From NCBI GenBank assembly GCA_019636235.1, contig JAHBXW010000017.1:1-64000 (forward strand): DNA of 64,000 nucleotides. The letters are read 5' to 3'. Origin of the DNA: Planctomyces sp. (GTDB lineage: Bacteria > Planctomycetota > Planctomycetia > Planctomycetales > Planctomycetaceae). Both the position numbers and the translations under genes were made by a program. This document shows positions 1 through 9,008 of this stretch, piece by piece. The notes beneath the pieces are model-generated. The model was not told the DNA's origin. It made no database searches and worked only from the letters and a program-made list of their open reading frames with translations. How positions within the stretch are numbered: the stretch's first letter is position 1; every line of letters begins with the position of its first letter.

Positions 1-333
1 CTGCACCGTCTCCAAGAAGGCCCGTGCGAAATGCTCCTGGTTCGGCCCGCACGTGATCTGATCGTCCGCCCCAATCCGGTACTGAATGCTGGCGACGTCG
101 ATGAACGCCACCGGCCCCAGCCGCGTCGTCGCCAGATGGTATTTGTAGTCCTCGCCGCCGCGCCGCAGCGATTCATCGAAACCTCCCACGCGCAGCGCCC
201 AGTCGCGACGCAGGAGCACCGTCGACGTGTGGACCAGGTTCCCGAACAGCATCGCCGACGAAATCCCGCCCCAGGCGACGAGCGGATCGCGATCGGTCGC
301 GGCCCCCGGCGCCAGGCCGCTCAGACGGCCCGA
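1..333 (-). pseudogene. 5'-truncated family 2 glycosyltransferase remnant (runs off left edge)
   Basis: The minus-strand frame is open from an in-frame TGA at 334-336 to the window edge, 111 codons. It reads like the C-terminal half of a GT2 glycosyltransferase: a GNLVHTSTVLLRR stretch, then GGFDESLRRGGEDY (the GGFDE...GEDY region in which GT-A enzymes place acceptor-binding and catalytic acids), then a YRIGADDQIT stretch. No N-terminal DxD half is found upstream in any minus frame (337-502). The first in-frame ATG (252) would start inside the fold. I therefore infer a truncated or decayed gene. A short protein with a non-ATG start is possible, and the 3' end lies outside the window. Confidence 0.55.
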
Positions 334-502
334 TCATGCCAAAGACAATTCCAGAGAAAGCGAGAATGCCCCGAACAGCGCCCGCAGCAGGGCCGCAACG
401 GCGGGACGCGCTGAAATTGTTTGCCGACCTCGTCCCGGGGCTTTCTCCGCAACGCTCCGCCCCGGCCGCATGCGGTCTCGGGGCTTCGAAACGCGACACG
501 CC

Positions 503-1831
503 TCACGCGCCGGGGTGCGTCCACGGTTCGCGGTACGGCCGCGCCAGGCGCGACGTCGCCTCCGCATCCCCCGGAATCGTGTGCGTCGCCGGATCAAACG
601 CCAGCGAACGCCCCAGTTCCATCGACAGGTTCGCGAGGATGCAGCTCGCCGTCGAAATGTGACCCTCCTCGATGTCGGCCACCGGCTTGCCCCGGCTGTC
701 GATGTTCTCCAGCAGATCCCGCATGTGGCCGCGAACGGCCGGCGCGACGTGCTGCTCGATGTCCGGTTCGGTCTTGTCCTCGGGGTACTCCTCGAGTTCG
801 TAGGCGACCTCTTTGCGGACGGGCTGGCCGCCGCGGGGGCGGAACTCGTACCAGTGCACGTTCGCCTTGAGCGTCCCCTTGTCGCCGTAGAACGTCGCGC
901 CCCACTGGTCGCCGGGGTCCGGAGCGTCCCCCCAGGTGCGGTGCGTCCAGACGACCTTCAGGTCTCCGTAGTCGAACGTCGCCGACTGCGTGTCCGAAAT
1001 GTTCGCCTTGCTCCGCTTGTCGACCAGGATGCCGCCCGTGGAACTCACCGAGGCCGGCCAACCCAGACTCAGCATCCAGCGGACCATGTCCAGCATGTGG
1101 ATGCACATGTCGCCGACGATTCCGTTGCCGTACTCGGTGAAGGCCCGCCAGCTCCGCGGATGGACCAGCTTGTTGTAGGGGCGCAGCGGCGCGGGGCCCG
1201 TCCACAGTTCGTAGTCGAGGTTTTCCGGAGGCTGCTCGTCGGCCGGGTTCTCGCGAGCCCGCATGTGGTAGTAGCAGTAGATTTCGACGAGTCCGATCGT
1301 GCCCAGCCGGCCTTCGTCAAGAATGCGTTTGGCCTCGGCCAGATGGGGCGTGCTCCGCCGCTGGGTGCCGACCTGGACGACGCGCCCGTGCTTGCGGGCG
1401 GCCTCGACCATCGCCTGCCCTTCGCGGACGTCGACGCTGATCGGCTTCTGCACGTAGATGTCGGCGCCGGCTTCGCAGGCGGCGATCATGGGCAGCGCGT
1501 GCCAGTGATCGGGGGTCGCGATCAGCACGATGTCCGCGTCCTTCTCAGCCAGCAACTCGCGGTAATCCGCATAGGTGCGGGGCTTCTTTCCGGACTTCTG
1601 CCGCTGGGAGACGATGTCGGCTGCGCCGGCCAGCATCATGGAATCGACGTCGCAGAGGGAGACGACCTCGACCGGAGCGACCTGGATCAGACGCAGCAGG
1701 TCGACCTTGCCGTACCAGCCGCAACCGATGAGAGCGACGCGGCGCGTCTGCTGGGCGGGAGCGGCGTACAGGCCGGCGGCCAGCGAGGCGGCGCCGAAGG
1801 CGGTCGTGGCCAGGAATTCCCGACGTTGCAT
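503..1831 (-). CDS. Tat-exported Gfo/Idh/MocA family oxidoreductase
   Basis: A 442-residue NAD(P)-dependent oxidoreductase of the Gfo/Idh/MocA type. The N-terminus MQRREFLATTAFGAASLAAG is a twin-arginine signal, so the protein probably acts outside the cytoplasm. A Rossmann fold follows, with the GCGWYG nucleotide loop near residue 40, then VQKPIS (the family EKP-like motif carrying the catalytic lysine) and a C-terminal substrate domain with an ICIHML-like MCIHMLDMVRWML helix. The ATG at 1831 is chosen because the Tat signal begins there; the open frame upstream (to 2470) is out of character. Substrate cannot be read from sequence; family members act on sugars and cyclitols. It is followed only by the GT remnant and no operon partner is evident. 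Confidence 0.9.
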   Translation of the reverse strand: MQRREFLATTAFGAASLAAGLYAAPAQQTRRVALIGCGWYGKVDLLRLIQVAPVEVVSLCDVDSMMLAGAADIVSQRQKSGKKPRTYADYRELLAEKDADIVLIATPDHWHALPMIAACEAGADIYVQKPISVDVREGQAMVEAARKHGRVVQVGTQRRSTPHLAEAKRILDEGRLGTIGLVEIYCYYHMRARENPADEQPPENLDYELWTGPAPLRPYNKLVHPRSWRAFTEYGNGIVGDMCIHMLDMVRWMLSLGWPASVSSTGGILVDKRSKANISDTQSATFDYGDLKVVWTHRTWGDAPDPGDQWGATFYGDKGTLKANVHWYEFRPRGGQPVRKEVAYELEEYPEDKTEPDIEQHVAPAVRGHMRDLLENIDSRGKPVADIEEGHISTASCILANLSMELGRSLAFDPATHTIPGDAEATSRLARPYREPWTHPGA

Positions 1832-2100
1832 GAGCGGCTCCTGAAAACGGGGAGAATGCGTCCAGGATTGTAACGCGGCTGGAACGGCCGGTCGTGCCCT
1901 TGCTCTGCGCATTGTCGGCGGTCGGCACTGCGCGGCGGTCGGACGTTGCGAATCGAGTTTTCCCGGCAGGAAACTGGCGGAGGGACCTGTGTGCCCGGTA
2001 GGCTGACGACGCCACGGGCACATGGGCGAGGGGCCTTCTTCCGCGACGGCTGAGCGGGCGTGCGCGTGGGAAATCACGTTTCCATTTCGGGGGACCACCG

Positions 2101-2502
2101 ATGAAACGGCAGCATGCGGCGATGGCGGGATTCCTGTGCCTGGCGTTGGTCGTGGGGCAGGCGGTGCGGACGGGCTGGTCAGCTCAGGAGTCGGAGAAGT
2201 CCCAGAAGTCGGCGGCGCGAGCGGAGGAGTCGGCGAAGCCGCGCGGGCGACTGCCGGCCCACTTCGCGAAGCTGGGCCTGTCGGACGAGCAGCGCGGCGA
2301 CATCTACTCGATCCAGTCGCTGTACGATGCGCGGATCGACGACCTGCTGGCGCAACTCGAGGAATTGCGGGGGCAGCGGGACGGCGAGATCGAGGACGTC
2401 CTGACGGCTCGTCAGAAAACGTTGCTGGAATCGATGCGGCAGCAGGCTCGCGAGGAACGGGCGTCAGCACGGGGGGCCAAGGCGCCGGCGGCGCGGCCCT
2501 GA
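2101..2502 (+). CDS. small secreted helical protein (Spy/CpxP-like size, function unknown)
   Basis: A 133-residue protein with an N-terminal signal peptide (hydrophobic residues about 8-28, ending near SAQE). A charged Ala/Glu/Lys linker follows, then an amphipathic region with LPAHFAKLGLSDEQ and a long Glu/Gln/Arg-rich helix ending in LTARQKTLLESM. The layout (Leu-Ser-x-EQ near the start, LTxxQ-like near the end) resembles small periplasmic Spy/CpxP-type proteins, but the match is weak and the role is unknown. The start ATG is preceded by a GGGGGACC stretch. It converges on the histidine kinase gene, whose stop lies 8 bp away. Confidence 0.75.
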   Translation: MKRQHAAMAGFLCLALVVGQAVRTGWSAQESEKSQKSAARAEESAKPRGRLPAHFAKLGLSDEQRGDIYSIQSLYDARIDDLLAQLEELRGQRDGEIEDVLTARQKTLLESMRQQAREERASARGAKAPAARP

Positions 2503-2509
2503 GCGGCCC

Positions 2510-3361
2510 TTACGCGTACAGCGATTCCAGCGATTCCCAGTTGGCGGGCTGACGGTGGTGCGCGCCGGAGTCGTCATTGCGGTCGCGGCCGTCTTCCGGG
2601 GCGAGCGGCAGCCGCACGGTGAACAGCGTGCGGTTCTCGTCCGTCATCCGGCAGGCGATGTCGCCGCCGTCCCCCTCGACGAGGCATTTCACCATGTGCA
2701 GGCCCAGCCCGTGTTCCGAGCCCGGCTTGGTCGTGTACTCGAAGTTCCAGATCTGCGGCAGCATCGCGTTGGGGATGCCCGCGCCGTTGTCCTCGACCTC
2801 GATGACGCCGAAGCCGGCTTCCGTCCGCAGCCGGGTCACGATCCGTCCGTCATCGCGGCCCGAGATTGCATCGGCCGCGTTGAACAGCAGATTCATCAGA
2901 ATGTAGTGCAGTTTGGTGCGGCTGCTGAGGACGACGGAGTCCAGCCGCAGGTCGAGCCGCAACTGGCTCCAGGGGAAGGTCTTCTGGAACCTGAGGAACG
3001 ACGCGAGTTCGCGGATGTTGTCGGCCAGGGGCACCGGTTCGCGCGGTCCGTCGATTGAGTCCAGACGGACGATCCGCCGCAGTTGCTGCACGGTCTCGTG
3101 GATCTGGTGATACGACTCGCGGAACAGGGACAGGAACTCGGCCAGCTGAGGGTCGGCGGCGTATTCCCGCTCCATAAGCTGGATCAGGGGCAGGACGCTG
3201 AGCTGGTTCGTGAGGTGCTGCGCAACCTGGGCCGTGGCCTGGCCGACGAGCGCCATGCGTTCGAGGGCGACAAGCCGGTCCCGGAGCCGCCGGTTTTCCG
3301 CATCGTGTGCGGCCGGCGCGGGCGTGTTGGGTTCCGCGGGCGACGGCGACATCGCGACCAA
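2510..3361 (-). CDS. soluble sensor histidine kinase
   Basis: A 283-residue two-component kinase without a membrane segment. A short disordered Pro/Ala N-terminus leads into a coiled dimerisation helix with the putative phospho-acceptor His49 in AQVAQHLTNQL. The HATPase domain shows all the boxes: NLLFNAADA (N box, about residue 165), DNGAGIP (G1, about 195), a YTTKPG F-box-like stretch and GLGLHM (G2, about 220). There is no recognised sensor domain, so the input must come from a partner or from the short N-terminus. No response regulator lies beside it, so it is an orphan kinase. Start: ATG at 3361; an internal ATG three codons later is also possible. Confidence 0.88.
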   Translation of the reverse strand: MVAMSPSPAEPNTPAPAAHDAENRRLRDRLVALERMALVGQATAQVAQHLTNQLSVLPLIQLMEREYAADPQLAEFLSLFRESYHQIHETVQQLRRIVRLDSIDGPREPVPLADNIRELASFLRFQKTFPWSQLRLDLRLDSVVLSSRTKLHYILMNLLFNAADAISGRDDGRIVTRLRTEAGFGVIEVEDNGAGIPNAMLPQIWNFEYTTKPGSEHGLGLHMVKCLVEGDGGDIACRMTDENRTLFTVRLPLAPEDGRDRNDDSGAHHRQPANWESLESLYA

Positions 3362-3728
3362 GACTTCACTCCCTGCAGACGAGTCAGGCGGCGGGCTCTG
3401 TCCAGGCGATCGCCGATCGCCCCGACCGTCACCAACGGCGGCGCGTTCGGACAGTGTCCCGAGTCGGTCATCGAAGACTTGCCGGAGAACTGACCCCTGT
3501 GCGCGGGATTCTCCGGGAGCCTGCGGGGAAACCCTGCGCCGCAGGCGCGATTACGACGGCCGGCCCAGCTTCGCGGCGACAAACGCCGAGGCGCATCCGT
3601 CACACCCGGCAGACGCCGCGGAAAGCGCGCCGCCGGCGCAATCGCGAAGGCCGCGCCTGTCAGACGCCGGACCTGACGCGGCGGAACGCCGGCTGCACAT
3701 CGGGCCGTCGCTCAACGCCGGGAGCCCT
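3362..3728. other. 367-bp spacer, no gene recognised
   Basis: It lies between the start of the histidine kinase and the 3' end of the C45 hydrolase gene. It is GC-rich with short imperfect inverted repeats (for example CCCTGCGCCGCAGG near 3532). It should carry the histidine kinase promoter, but no convincing -35/-10 pair was found. The open frames that cross it do not show protein-like composition. Confidence 0.5.
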
Positions 3729-4928
3729 TCAGGGCGCCGTGGCCGCTTCCGCCGTCCGTGCGCCCGACGCCAGCAGCGGCGCGAGCGGCAGCGCCTTCAG
3801 CGGCTGATTGCTGACCGGACCAGGGCCCACGGCCAGCCGCAGCGTCAGCGTGTCCGGCTCGAAGATCATCGTCTGAAACGTCAGCGCTCCCTGGTGCACC
3901 GAGTGCATCATCCGCTGCACGTCATCGACCGAGAACTTGTCGCCCTGTTTCTGGTCGATCAGCGCGCCCAGCGTCTGGAACCGCCGGCAGCGGATGCGCG
4001 TCGTCAGTTCCGGCAGCTCGAAATGATTCGTGCAGCGGAGGACCGTCCCTTCCGGGCTGCGCACGCCAACGGATTTGGGCGTCAGTTCAAACACGACGGC
4101 GCGGTTGCGATCGCAGGCCATCAGGTTCATGTAGGTCGTGCGGGGCGTGCGTTCCAAGAGCGCCTGCGCCTCTTCCACCGTCGAACACTCTTCCAGAACC
4201 TGCCGGTACGTGAGCGCCAGCGGCGCTCCCTGCATGTCGAAGATCGTCGAGCCGTCGGCGGACGAATAGACGTCCAGCGTGGCGATCGCCAGACCCGCGT
4301 CGTTCATCCCCGATACGACCCCCACGAATCCCGGCACCGTGACCGACGCGAACGCGTGCTTGCCCTCGGGGCGCACGATCATCACACAGCTGTAGCGGTC
4401 GAGCACGCCGAACGTGGGGAAGTCGAAATTCCGGCCGAACAGCATCCCGCCGGTCGCACTTTGCTCCGGCGCGACGACAAACCCCGAGCAGCCTCCCATC
4501 CGCCGCAGTTCGACGAGGCTGTTCCCGATGTACAGCAGATTGGCGTCGACCTCCGCGGCGGCGGCGATCGCATCCATCTCTTCCCGAAACGCATCCGGAC
4601 TGTTCGCGCACATCGTCCGCGCGGCGGTGGAGGCCAGCGGCAGGACGAGCTGATAGTTGACGCCGAAGTTGCCGAGGATCTTGCGCGGCGTGTCGAGCAG
4701 CGGGCGAAGGGCGTCGCGGGCCAGCGCCGCGTGCTGCTCGCCGATCTCCTGCGGCGTGCCGGACAGCGACAGGACGGGGATGTCGCCGATGTAGGTCAGC
4801 GAGCCGGCGCCGTGGGCGCCTTCAGAGAAGGGGCGATCCGCCGCCTCGGCGGCGAGCGGCAGTCCGCACTGCGTCAGCCAGGCGACGGTCAGCACGGCAA
4901 TTCGAAGCAAGGAGAGTGCGGACTTCAT
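3729..4928 (-). CDS. C45-type Ntn hydrolase / acyltransferase-like protein, exported
   Basis: A 399-residue protein with an N-terminal signal peptide (cleavage near AAEAADRP). Next comes a domain starting IPVLSLSGTPQEIGEQH, typical of the C45 / acyl-CoA:6-aminopenicillanate acyltransferase-like family. The Gly-Cys autoprocessing site is visible as MGGCSGF; Cys at about 146 would become the N-terminal nucleophile. It is followed by GGMLFGRNFDFP, the conserved strand after the nucleophile. NMNDAGLAIATL-like GMNDAGLAIATLD and ACDRNRAVVFELT are further family hallmarks. In this family an internal peptide bond is cut to release the active cysteine, which then hydrolyses or transfers an amide-linked acyl group; the physiological substrate is unknown. 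It is monocistronic in appearance. Confidence 0.88.
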   Translation of the reverse strand: MKSALSLLRIAVLTVAWLTQCGLPLAAEAADRPFSEGAHGAGSLTYIGDIPVLSLSGTPQEIGEQHAALARDALRPLLDTPRKILGNFGVNYQLVLPLASTAARTMCANSPDAFREEMDAIAAAAEVDANLLYIGNSLVELRRMGGCSGFVVAPEQSATGGMLFGRNFDFPTFGVLDRYSCVMIVRPEGKHAFASVTVPGFVGVVSGMNDAGLAIATLDVYSSADGSTIFDMQGAPLALTYRQVLEECSTVEEAQALLERTPRTTYMNLMACDRNRAVVFELTPKSVGVRSPEGTVLRCTNHFELPELTTRIRCRRFQTLGALIDQKQGDKFSVDDVQRMMHSVHQGALTFQTMIFEPDTLTLRLAVGPGPVSNQPLKALPLAPLLASGARTAEAATAP

Positions 4929-5316
4929 AGATCATCTCACCTGGTCGCCGATGGAACGCCGCGGTCGCGGCGATACAGCATGAGTCAGGAACGTCCGGCG
5001 GATCAAGCCCCATTTTTTTTGCGGGACGCGGCTTGAGTGGAATGACAGGCGTCGGCGCGCTGGCGGGCGCCGGTGAGAACGTCCGACTGTGATGTCGCCA
5101 GGGATCACCGAATCGGTCCGAGAATCGGGCAAACCCTGATCGACTTTTGGATCGCATCAGGGTACGGTGCGACCTGCGGGATCTGAACAAAAGGTGCGGA
5201 TGCGGAGCGAGTCGGGCGGGCGCCCTTCGTGGGCGGGGTCTGTGAGTTCGGGTACGTCTGCGCCGATGGCGGTCGGCGGGTTCGTGGAGGTTTCGGGCAG
5301 AGGGGGCGAGCCGCGC
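4929..5316. other. 388-bp divergent intergenic region, no gene
   Basis: It separates the C45 hydrolase (leftward) from the GYF-domain gene (rightward) and must carry both promoters. A T8 run lies at 5013-5020. The plus-strand frame is open from 5167, but its residues before 5317 do not resemble the GYF family and the best Shine-Dalgarno sequence belongs to the ATG at 5317. No clear promoter boxes were identified. Confidence 0.5.
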
Positions 5317-6117
5317 ATGGCGGGACAGTATTTCTACCAGCGATCCGGAGACAGCCTCGGCCCGGTGACGTTCCGGGAGCTTGTCAACGAGGTCCGCGCG
5401 GGCGCGATCGACGAAGACACGCTGGTCCGCCGCGGAGCGGATGGCGACTGGCGAACGGCCGACGCGGTGGTGGGCCTGTTCTACATGGCCCGTCGCAATG
5501 AACCGGCCGCGGCCGCTGAGGGCGGGGACAGCGCCCACTCAATCGGTTTTGAACTCCTGGAGTCGGTGCACGCGGCGGGATTGGAGACGTCGGACGATTC
5601 GATCGAGATCGAGGAAATTCTGGCGACGGCGGACTCCGCGCCCGACTGGCGGGACCGGATGCGGGAAGTGCTGCAGCTCAAGCTGCGGCGGGCTCAGGCG
5701 CAGGCGGAAGACGCGCGGGCGGCGGGGCTGCCCTGGCGGGGCCGCATCCAGGATGCGATCAGCGAGGCGCTCGCCCGGCTGGAGGCGCAGGAGGAAGCGG
5801 CGCAGAAATCCGAGCGGCGCAGCCGGCTGTGGGGCGTGGCGTCTCCGCGACTGTTGCGGGCCGTGTATCGCGGGGCCTTCGCCGTGGCGGCGGCGTGGGG
5901 CGTGTTCGTGGCGATTCCGAAATGGTCCGAAGCGCAGACGCTGCGGTTTCCGCCGCGGCGGGCTCCGGATCCCAATGTGGAAACCATGAAGTCGTTTCCG
6001 CTGTGGGGGGAGTGCACGGCGGATGAGTACCAGTTTCTGCTGTGGGACGTCTCGCTGCTCGCGGGATTCGTGGGCTATGGAGTGGCCCGCGGTCTGACCC
6101 GATTGACGGACGAATGA
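5317..6117 (+). CDS. GYF_2-domain membrane protein
   Basis: A 266-residue protein. The N-terminal 55 residues (YFYQRSGDSLGPVTFREL ... GAIDEDTLVRRG ... W) are a GYF_2 domain, a small fold widespread in planctomycetes and thought to bind peptides or proteins. A central acidic and then Arg/Glu-rich, probably coiled-coil stretch follows. Two hydrophobic segments lie near the C-terminus (around VYRGAFAVAAAWGVFVAI and LLAGFVGYGVA), suggesting membrane anchoring with the GYF domain on the cytoplasmic side. The ATG at 5317 is chosen because a purine-rich AGAGGGGGCGAG lies just upstream and the GYF fold begins at once; an in-frame ATG at 5167 would add 50 low-complexity residues. Function unknown. Confidence 0.82.
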   Translation: MAGQYFYQRSGDSLGPVTFRELVNEVRAGAIDEDTLVRRGADGDWRTADAVVGLFYMARRNEPAAAAEGGDSAHSIGFELLESVHAAGLETSDDSIEIEEILATADSAPDWRDRMREVLQLKLRRAQAQAEDARAAGLPWRGRIQDAISEALARLEAQEEAAQKSERRSRLWGVASPRLLRAVYRGAFAVAAAWGVFVAIPKWSEAQTLRFPPRRAPDPNVETMKSFPLWGECTADEYQFLLWDVSLLAGFVGYGVARGLTRLTDE

Positions 6118-6179
6118 ATGACCTTGTCAGCCTGACACCGGCTGATTCCTGGCTCTGATTGCTGCGGGAGGGCTTGCGG

Positions 6180-7283
6180 ATGTTGCCGAATCGAACCGGA
6201 ACGCGGGACGTTGAGAGGGGTGGGACGGGGGGATGCGTTTCGTGGCCGGCGCGCCGCGGCTTCACCATGATCGAGCTGCTGGTCGTGACGGCCATCATTT
6301 CGATCCTTGTTTCGCTGGCGCTGCCGGCGCTGGGACGGGCCCGTGCCGCGGCCCGCAAGCTGCAGTGCATGAACCATGTGCGGAACCTGGCGCTGGCGCT
6401 GCAGCAGTTCGATGCCACGCATCGGCGGCTGCCGGCTTCGGGCAACTACCGGGATGCGCCGGTCGCGCAGTCGGGGCCGTATCACACCTGGGCCGTGTCG
6501 ATCCTGCCGTACGTCGATCAGAACGTCATCTTCCAGCAGTGGGACTTCGACCGGCCGATCACCGGCGTGGTGAATCAGAAGCTCGCGCAGTCGCTGGTGC
6601 CGGTGTTCGTCTGCCCGGACGACATCAGCGCCGTCGGCATGGCGGACCTGAGTTACGTCGTCAACGGCGGGTTCGGGTTCACCTACCGGGCCGGCAGCGT
6701 GGGCGACTGCGTCCTGTCCCCCTGGGGCCACAACCTGGACCTCAACGGGGACGGCAAGACCTGCGTGGGGGCGCCGTCCGACGATGAGGACCGGGCGCTG
6801 TTCAAGAAGTCCGGCGTGTTCTTCCTCGAAAACTGGAAGGACGGCGGCACCGTCCGGCATCACACGCTGGCCGACATCCTCGACGGAACTTCGCAGACAT
6901 TCCTGGTCAGCGAGAACGTCCGGGCCGGTTACGACCCGGAGGATCCGCATTCGGGATTCGCCAACCCCAATCCATACCGCTGCGCGTTTTATATCGGCCT
7001 GCCCTGCCAGGGCGGCTCGTGCGTGGAAGGCAACGTCGACTACTCCAGCGCCAATTCCGGCCGGGCCCGGATCAACGCGGGCCGGACCAGCGCCGAAGGC
7101 AGCAGCCCCGCGCCGAGTTCCTTTCACGAAGGGGGCGTGCACATGGCCTTCGCCGACGGGCACGTGAAGTTTCTGGCGGAGGACATCGACGGGAAGATCT
7201 ACGCCGCGATGGCTTCGCCGCAGGGCATGCTGTACCAGGGCACGCCGCTCGAGCAGGTGATCGTTTCCGGGGATGCGTACTGA
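6180..7283 (+). CDS. DUF1559 prepilin-like protein
   Basis: A 367-residue protein with a type IV pilin/pseudopilin N-terminus: the RRGFTMIELLVV motif (G|F cleavage, E5) and a 20-residue hydrophobic helix, about residues 19-45. The DUF1559 ectodomain follows, ending with the family signature FADGHVKFL and containing FLVSENVR. These proteins are massively expanded in planctomycetes; their role (surface fibres or secretion pseudopili) is not settled. GGGAGG at 6166-6171 fits the ATG at 6180; a TTG at 6159 is a less likely start. The 3' end lies close to the next gene, a membrane glycosyltransferase, so the two may be co-transcribed. Confidence 0.9.
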   Translation: MLPNRTGTRDVERGGTGGCVSWPARRGFTMIELLVVTAIISILVSLALPALGRARAAARKLQCMNHVRNLALALQQFDATHRRLPASGNYRDAPVAQSGPYHTWAVSILPYVDQNVIFQQWDFDRPITGVVNQKLAQSLVPVFVCPDDISAVGMADLSYVVNGGFGFTYRAGSVGDCVLSPWGHNLDLNGDGKTCVGAPSDDEDRALFKKSGVFFLENWKDGGTVRHHTLADILDGTSQTFLVSENVRAGYDPEDPHSGFANPNPYRCAFYIGLPCQGGSCVEGNVDYSSANSGRARINAGRTSAEGSSPAPSSFHEGGVHMAFADGHVKFLAEDIDGKIYAAMASPQGMLYQGTPLEQVIVSGDAY

Positions 7284-7350
7284 TGCGGCGTCGCACGCTC
7301 CGATGCCGCGGGGCGGGGCGCTGGCGGAGCCGGGCGCGGGAGAGATGCGC

Positions 7351-8988
7351 ATGACCACTCCCATCGCGAGTTCGGGACGGCCGAACGCCGGACCGGCGCT
7401 CCTCGTCCTGGCCGGCATTCTATTGTTCGCGCTCCTGCTGCGGACCCAGCGGATCGAAGAGGTGACGCTGACGTTCGATGAGGCCTGTTCGTGGAAGATC
7501 AGCGGGTTCCCGTGGAGCGAAATGCTGGACGCGATTTCGCGAGACGCGCACCCGCCGGTGTTCTATGCCGTGCTGAAAGGCTGGGGCGCGATCGCGGGGG
7601 AAGCGCCTGCGGCGATGCGCAGCCTGACGGTCGGTCTGGGTCTGGCGACGATTGTGGCGGCGTATGTTTTCGTGCTGGCGGCGGGACGCTGGGCGACGAC
7701 GGACTCGAGTGCGGCGGCCCAGCAGGCGGGCGTTCCGGGTCGGGTGACGGCGGCGGCTCTGCTGGCCGCATTGCTGGTGGCGATCTCCGGGCTGCACGTC
7801 GACATGAGTCTGCAGGCGCGGCCGTACACGCTGGGGACGTTGCTGGCGCTGATGTCAGCGACCTGCCTGCTGCGGGCGCTGCATCCGTCGGGTCGGGCGC
7901 GGGACTGGGCGGCCTTCGCGCTGACGGCGGGGCTGCTGTCGCTGACGCATTACTACTGCCTGTGGACCATGGGGGCGGAGTTTCTGTTTGCGGGAGGGGT
8001 CTTGCTGGCGTCGCTGGCGCGCACGCGCTGGTCGGCCGAGACGCGTCGGCTGGCACTGGGAATGGCGGGGGCGGTGTGGGGCGTGCAGTCCGTCTGGTCG
8101 CTGTGGCTGCCGGTGTTTTTGGATCAGCGGGCGCGGAGCACGCAGCAATTGTGGATGCGGCCGTTGACGGCGGAGCAGTTCACGTCGTCCATCGGTCAGG
8201 CGCTGGGGGGCGGCCGGCTGGTCGCGCCGCCGGAATGGGCATTGGCGGCAGTCGCGACGTGGGCGGGGGCGGCGCTGGGGCTGTTGGCGTTTGGCGGTCG
8301 GGGCGCGCGTCTGGCGGCGCTGTGCGCGCTGGTCCCGCCGGTCGCGGTCATCGCGTACGCGCTTCTGGTGCGGAACATTCTCGGCACGCAGTACCTGATC
8401 TTCGGACAACTGTTCGTCCTGATCGGGCTGGCCTGGCTGGCGACAGCGCCGCGGCGTGTGGCATTGCGGGTCGCGTTGGCCGTCGCCGTCTGCCTGTGGT
8501 TCGGGCAGGGCGCACTCCAGCACGCCGAAGCCCGCGAACGACTGGCCCTGGCGACCGGTCTGCAAACGCTCGTCCAGCGGCTCGAACTCCAGCGGCGTCC
8601 GGGCGAGCCGGTCGTCGTCGGTTCGCCGTTTGTGCATCCGCTCGTGCAGCACTATTCGCGGGACAGGACGGAGATTCTGTCCCGCTATTACGGTCGGCAT
8701 GAACAGGACCTGCTGGGCGGACCGCCGCTAAGACGCAGCGAGTTTGAAAACCTGGACCGCGCCTGGGACGGGGCCGCGGAGCGCGTCTGGACGGTCGACG
8801 TGTACGACCTGTTCGGGGCGGGATCGCGGTTTGAAGCACACGCGCCCGGCGGCTGGGCGTGCGTCAGCGAGGAAACGTTCCGCGAGGCGAGCGGACTCGA
8901 ATGCGTTCTCGTGCTGCGGGAGCATCAACGCAGGCCGTCAGCAATGACGGGACAGTCGGCGCCGACCAATCCGGCGACGGCGCCGTAA
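7351..8988 (+). CDS. GT39-like polytopic glycosyltransferase
   Basis: A 545-residue integral membrane protein with about 10 hydrophobic segments, starting with LLVLAGILLFALLL. The first periplasmic loop carries FDEACSW (Asp-Glu, the catalytic-acid position in GT39/ArnT/PMT enzymes), followed by a DAHPPVFYAVLKGW stretch typical of this superfamily. The family transfers sugars from polyprenyl-phosphate donors on the outer face of the membrane. A C-terminal soluble domain of about 130 residues follows the last helix. GGGAGAG upstream favours ATG 7351 (ATG 7345 is equally readable); the open frame back to 7273 overlaps the upstream gene. Donor and acceptor are unknown. Confidence 0.85.
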   Translation: MTTPIASSGRPNAGPALLVLAGILLFALLLRTQRIEEVTLTFDEACSWKISGFPWSEMLDAISRDAHPPVFYAVLKGWGAIAGEAPAAMRSLTVGLGLATIVAAYVFVLAAGRWATTDSSAAAQQAGVPGRVTAAALLAALLVAISGLHVDMSLQARPYTLGTLLALMSATCLLRALHPSGRARDWAAFALTAGLLSLTHYYCLWTMGAEFLFAGGVLLASLARTRWSAETRRLALGMAGAVWGVQSVWSLWLPVFLDQRARSTQQLWMRPLTAEQFTSSIGQALGGGRLVAPPEWALAAVATWAGAALGLLAFGGRGARLAALCALVPPVAVIAYALLVRNILGTQYLIFGQLFVLIGLAWLATAPRRVALRVALAVAVCLWFGQGALQHAEARERLALATGLQTLVQRLELQRRPGEPVVVGSPFVHPLVQHYSRDRTEILSRYYGRHEQDLLGGPPLRRSEFENLDRAWDGAAERVWTVDVYDLFGAGSRFEAHAPGGWACVSEETFREASGLECVLVLREHQRRPSAMTGQSAPTNPATAP

Positions 8989-9008
8989 GGGGATGGAGAC
9001 AGCGAGCC

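Noticed and set aside
227..1873. 548-codon plus-strand open frame
   Set aside because: It is antisense to the oxidoreductase gene; high GC keeps antisense frames open and it has no protein-like motifs.
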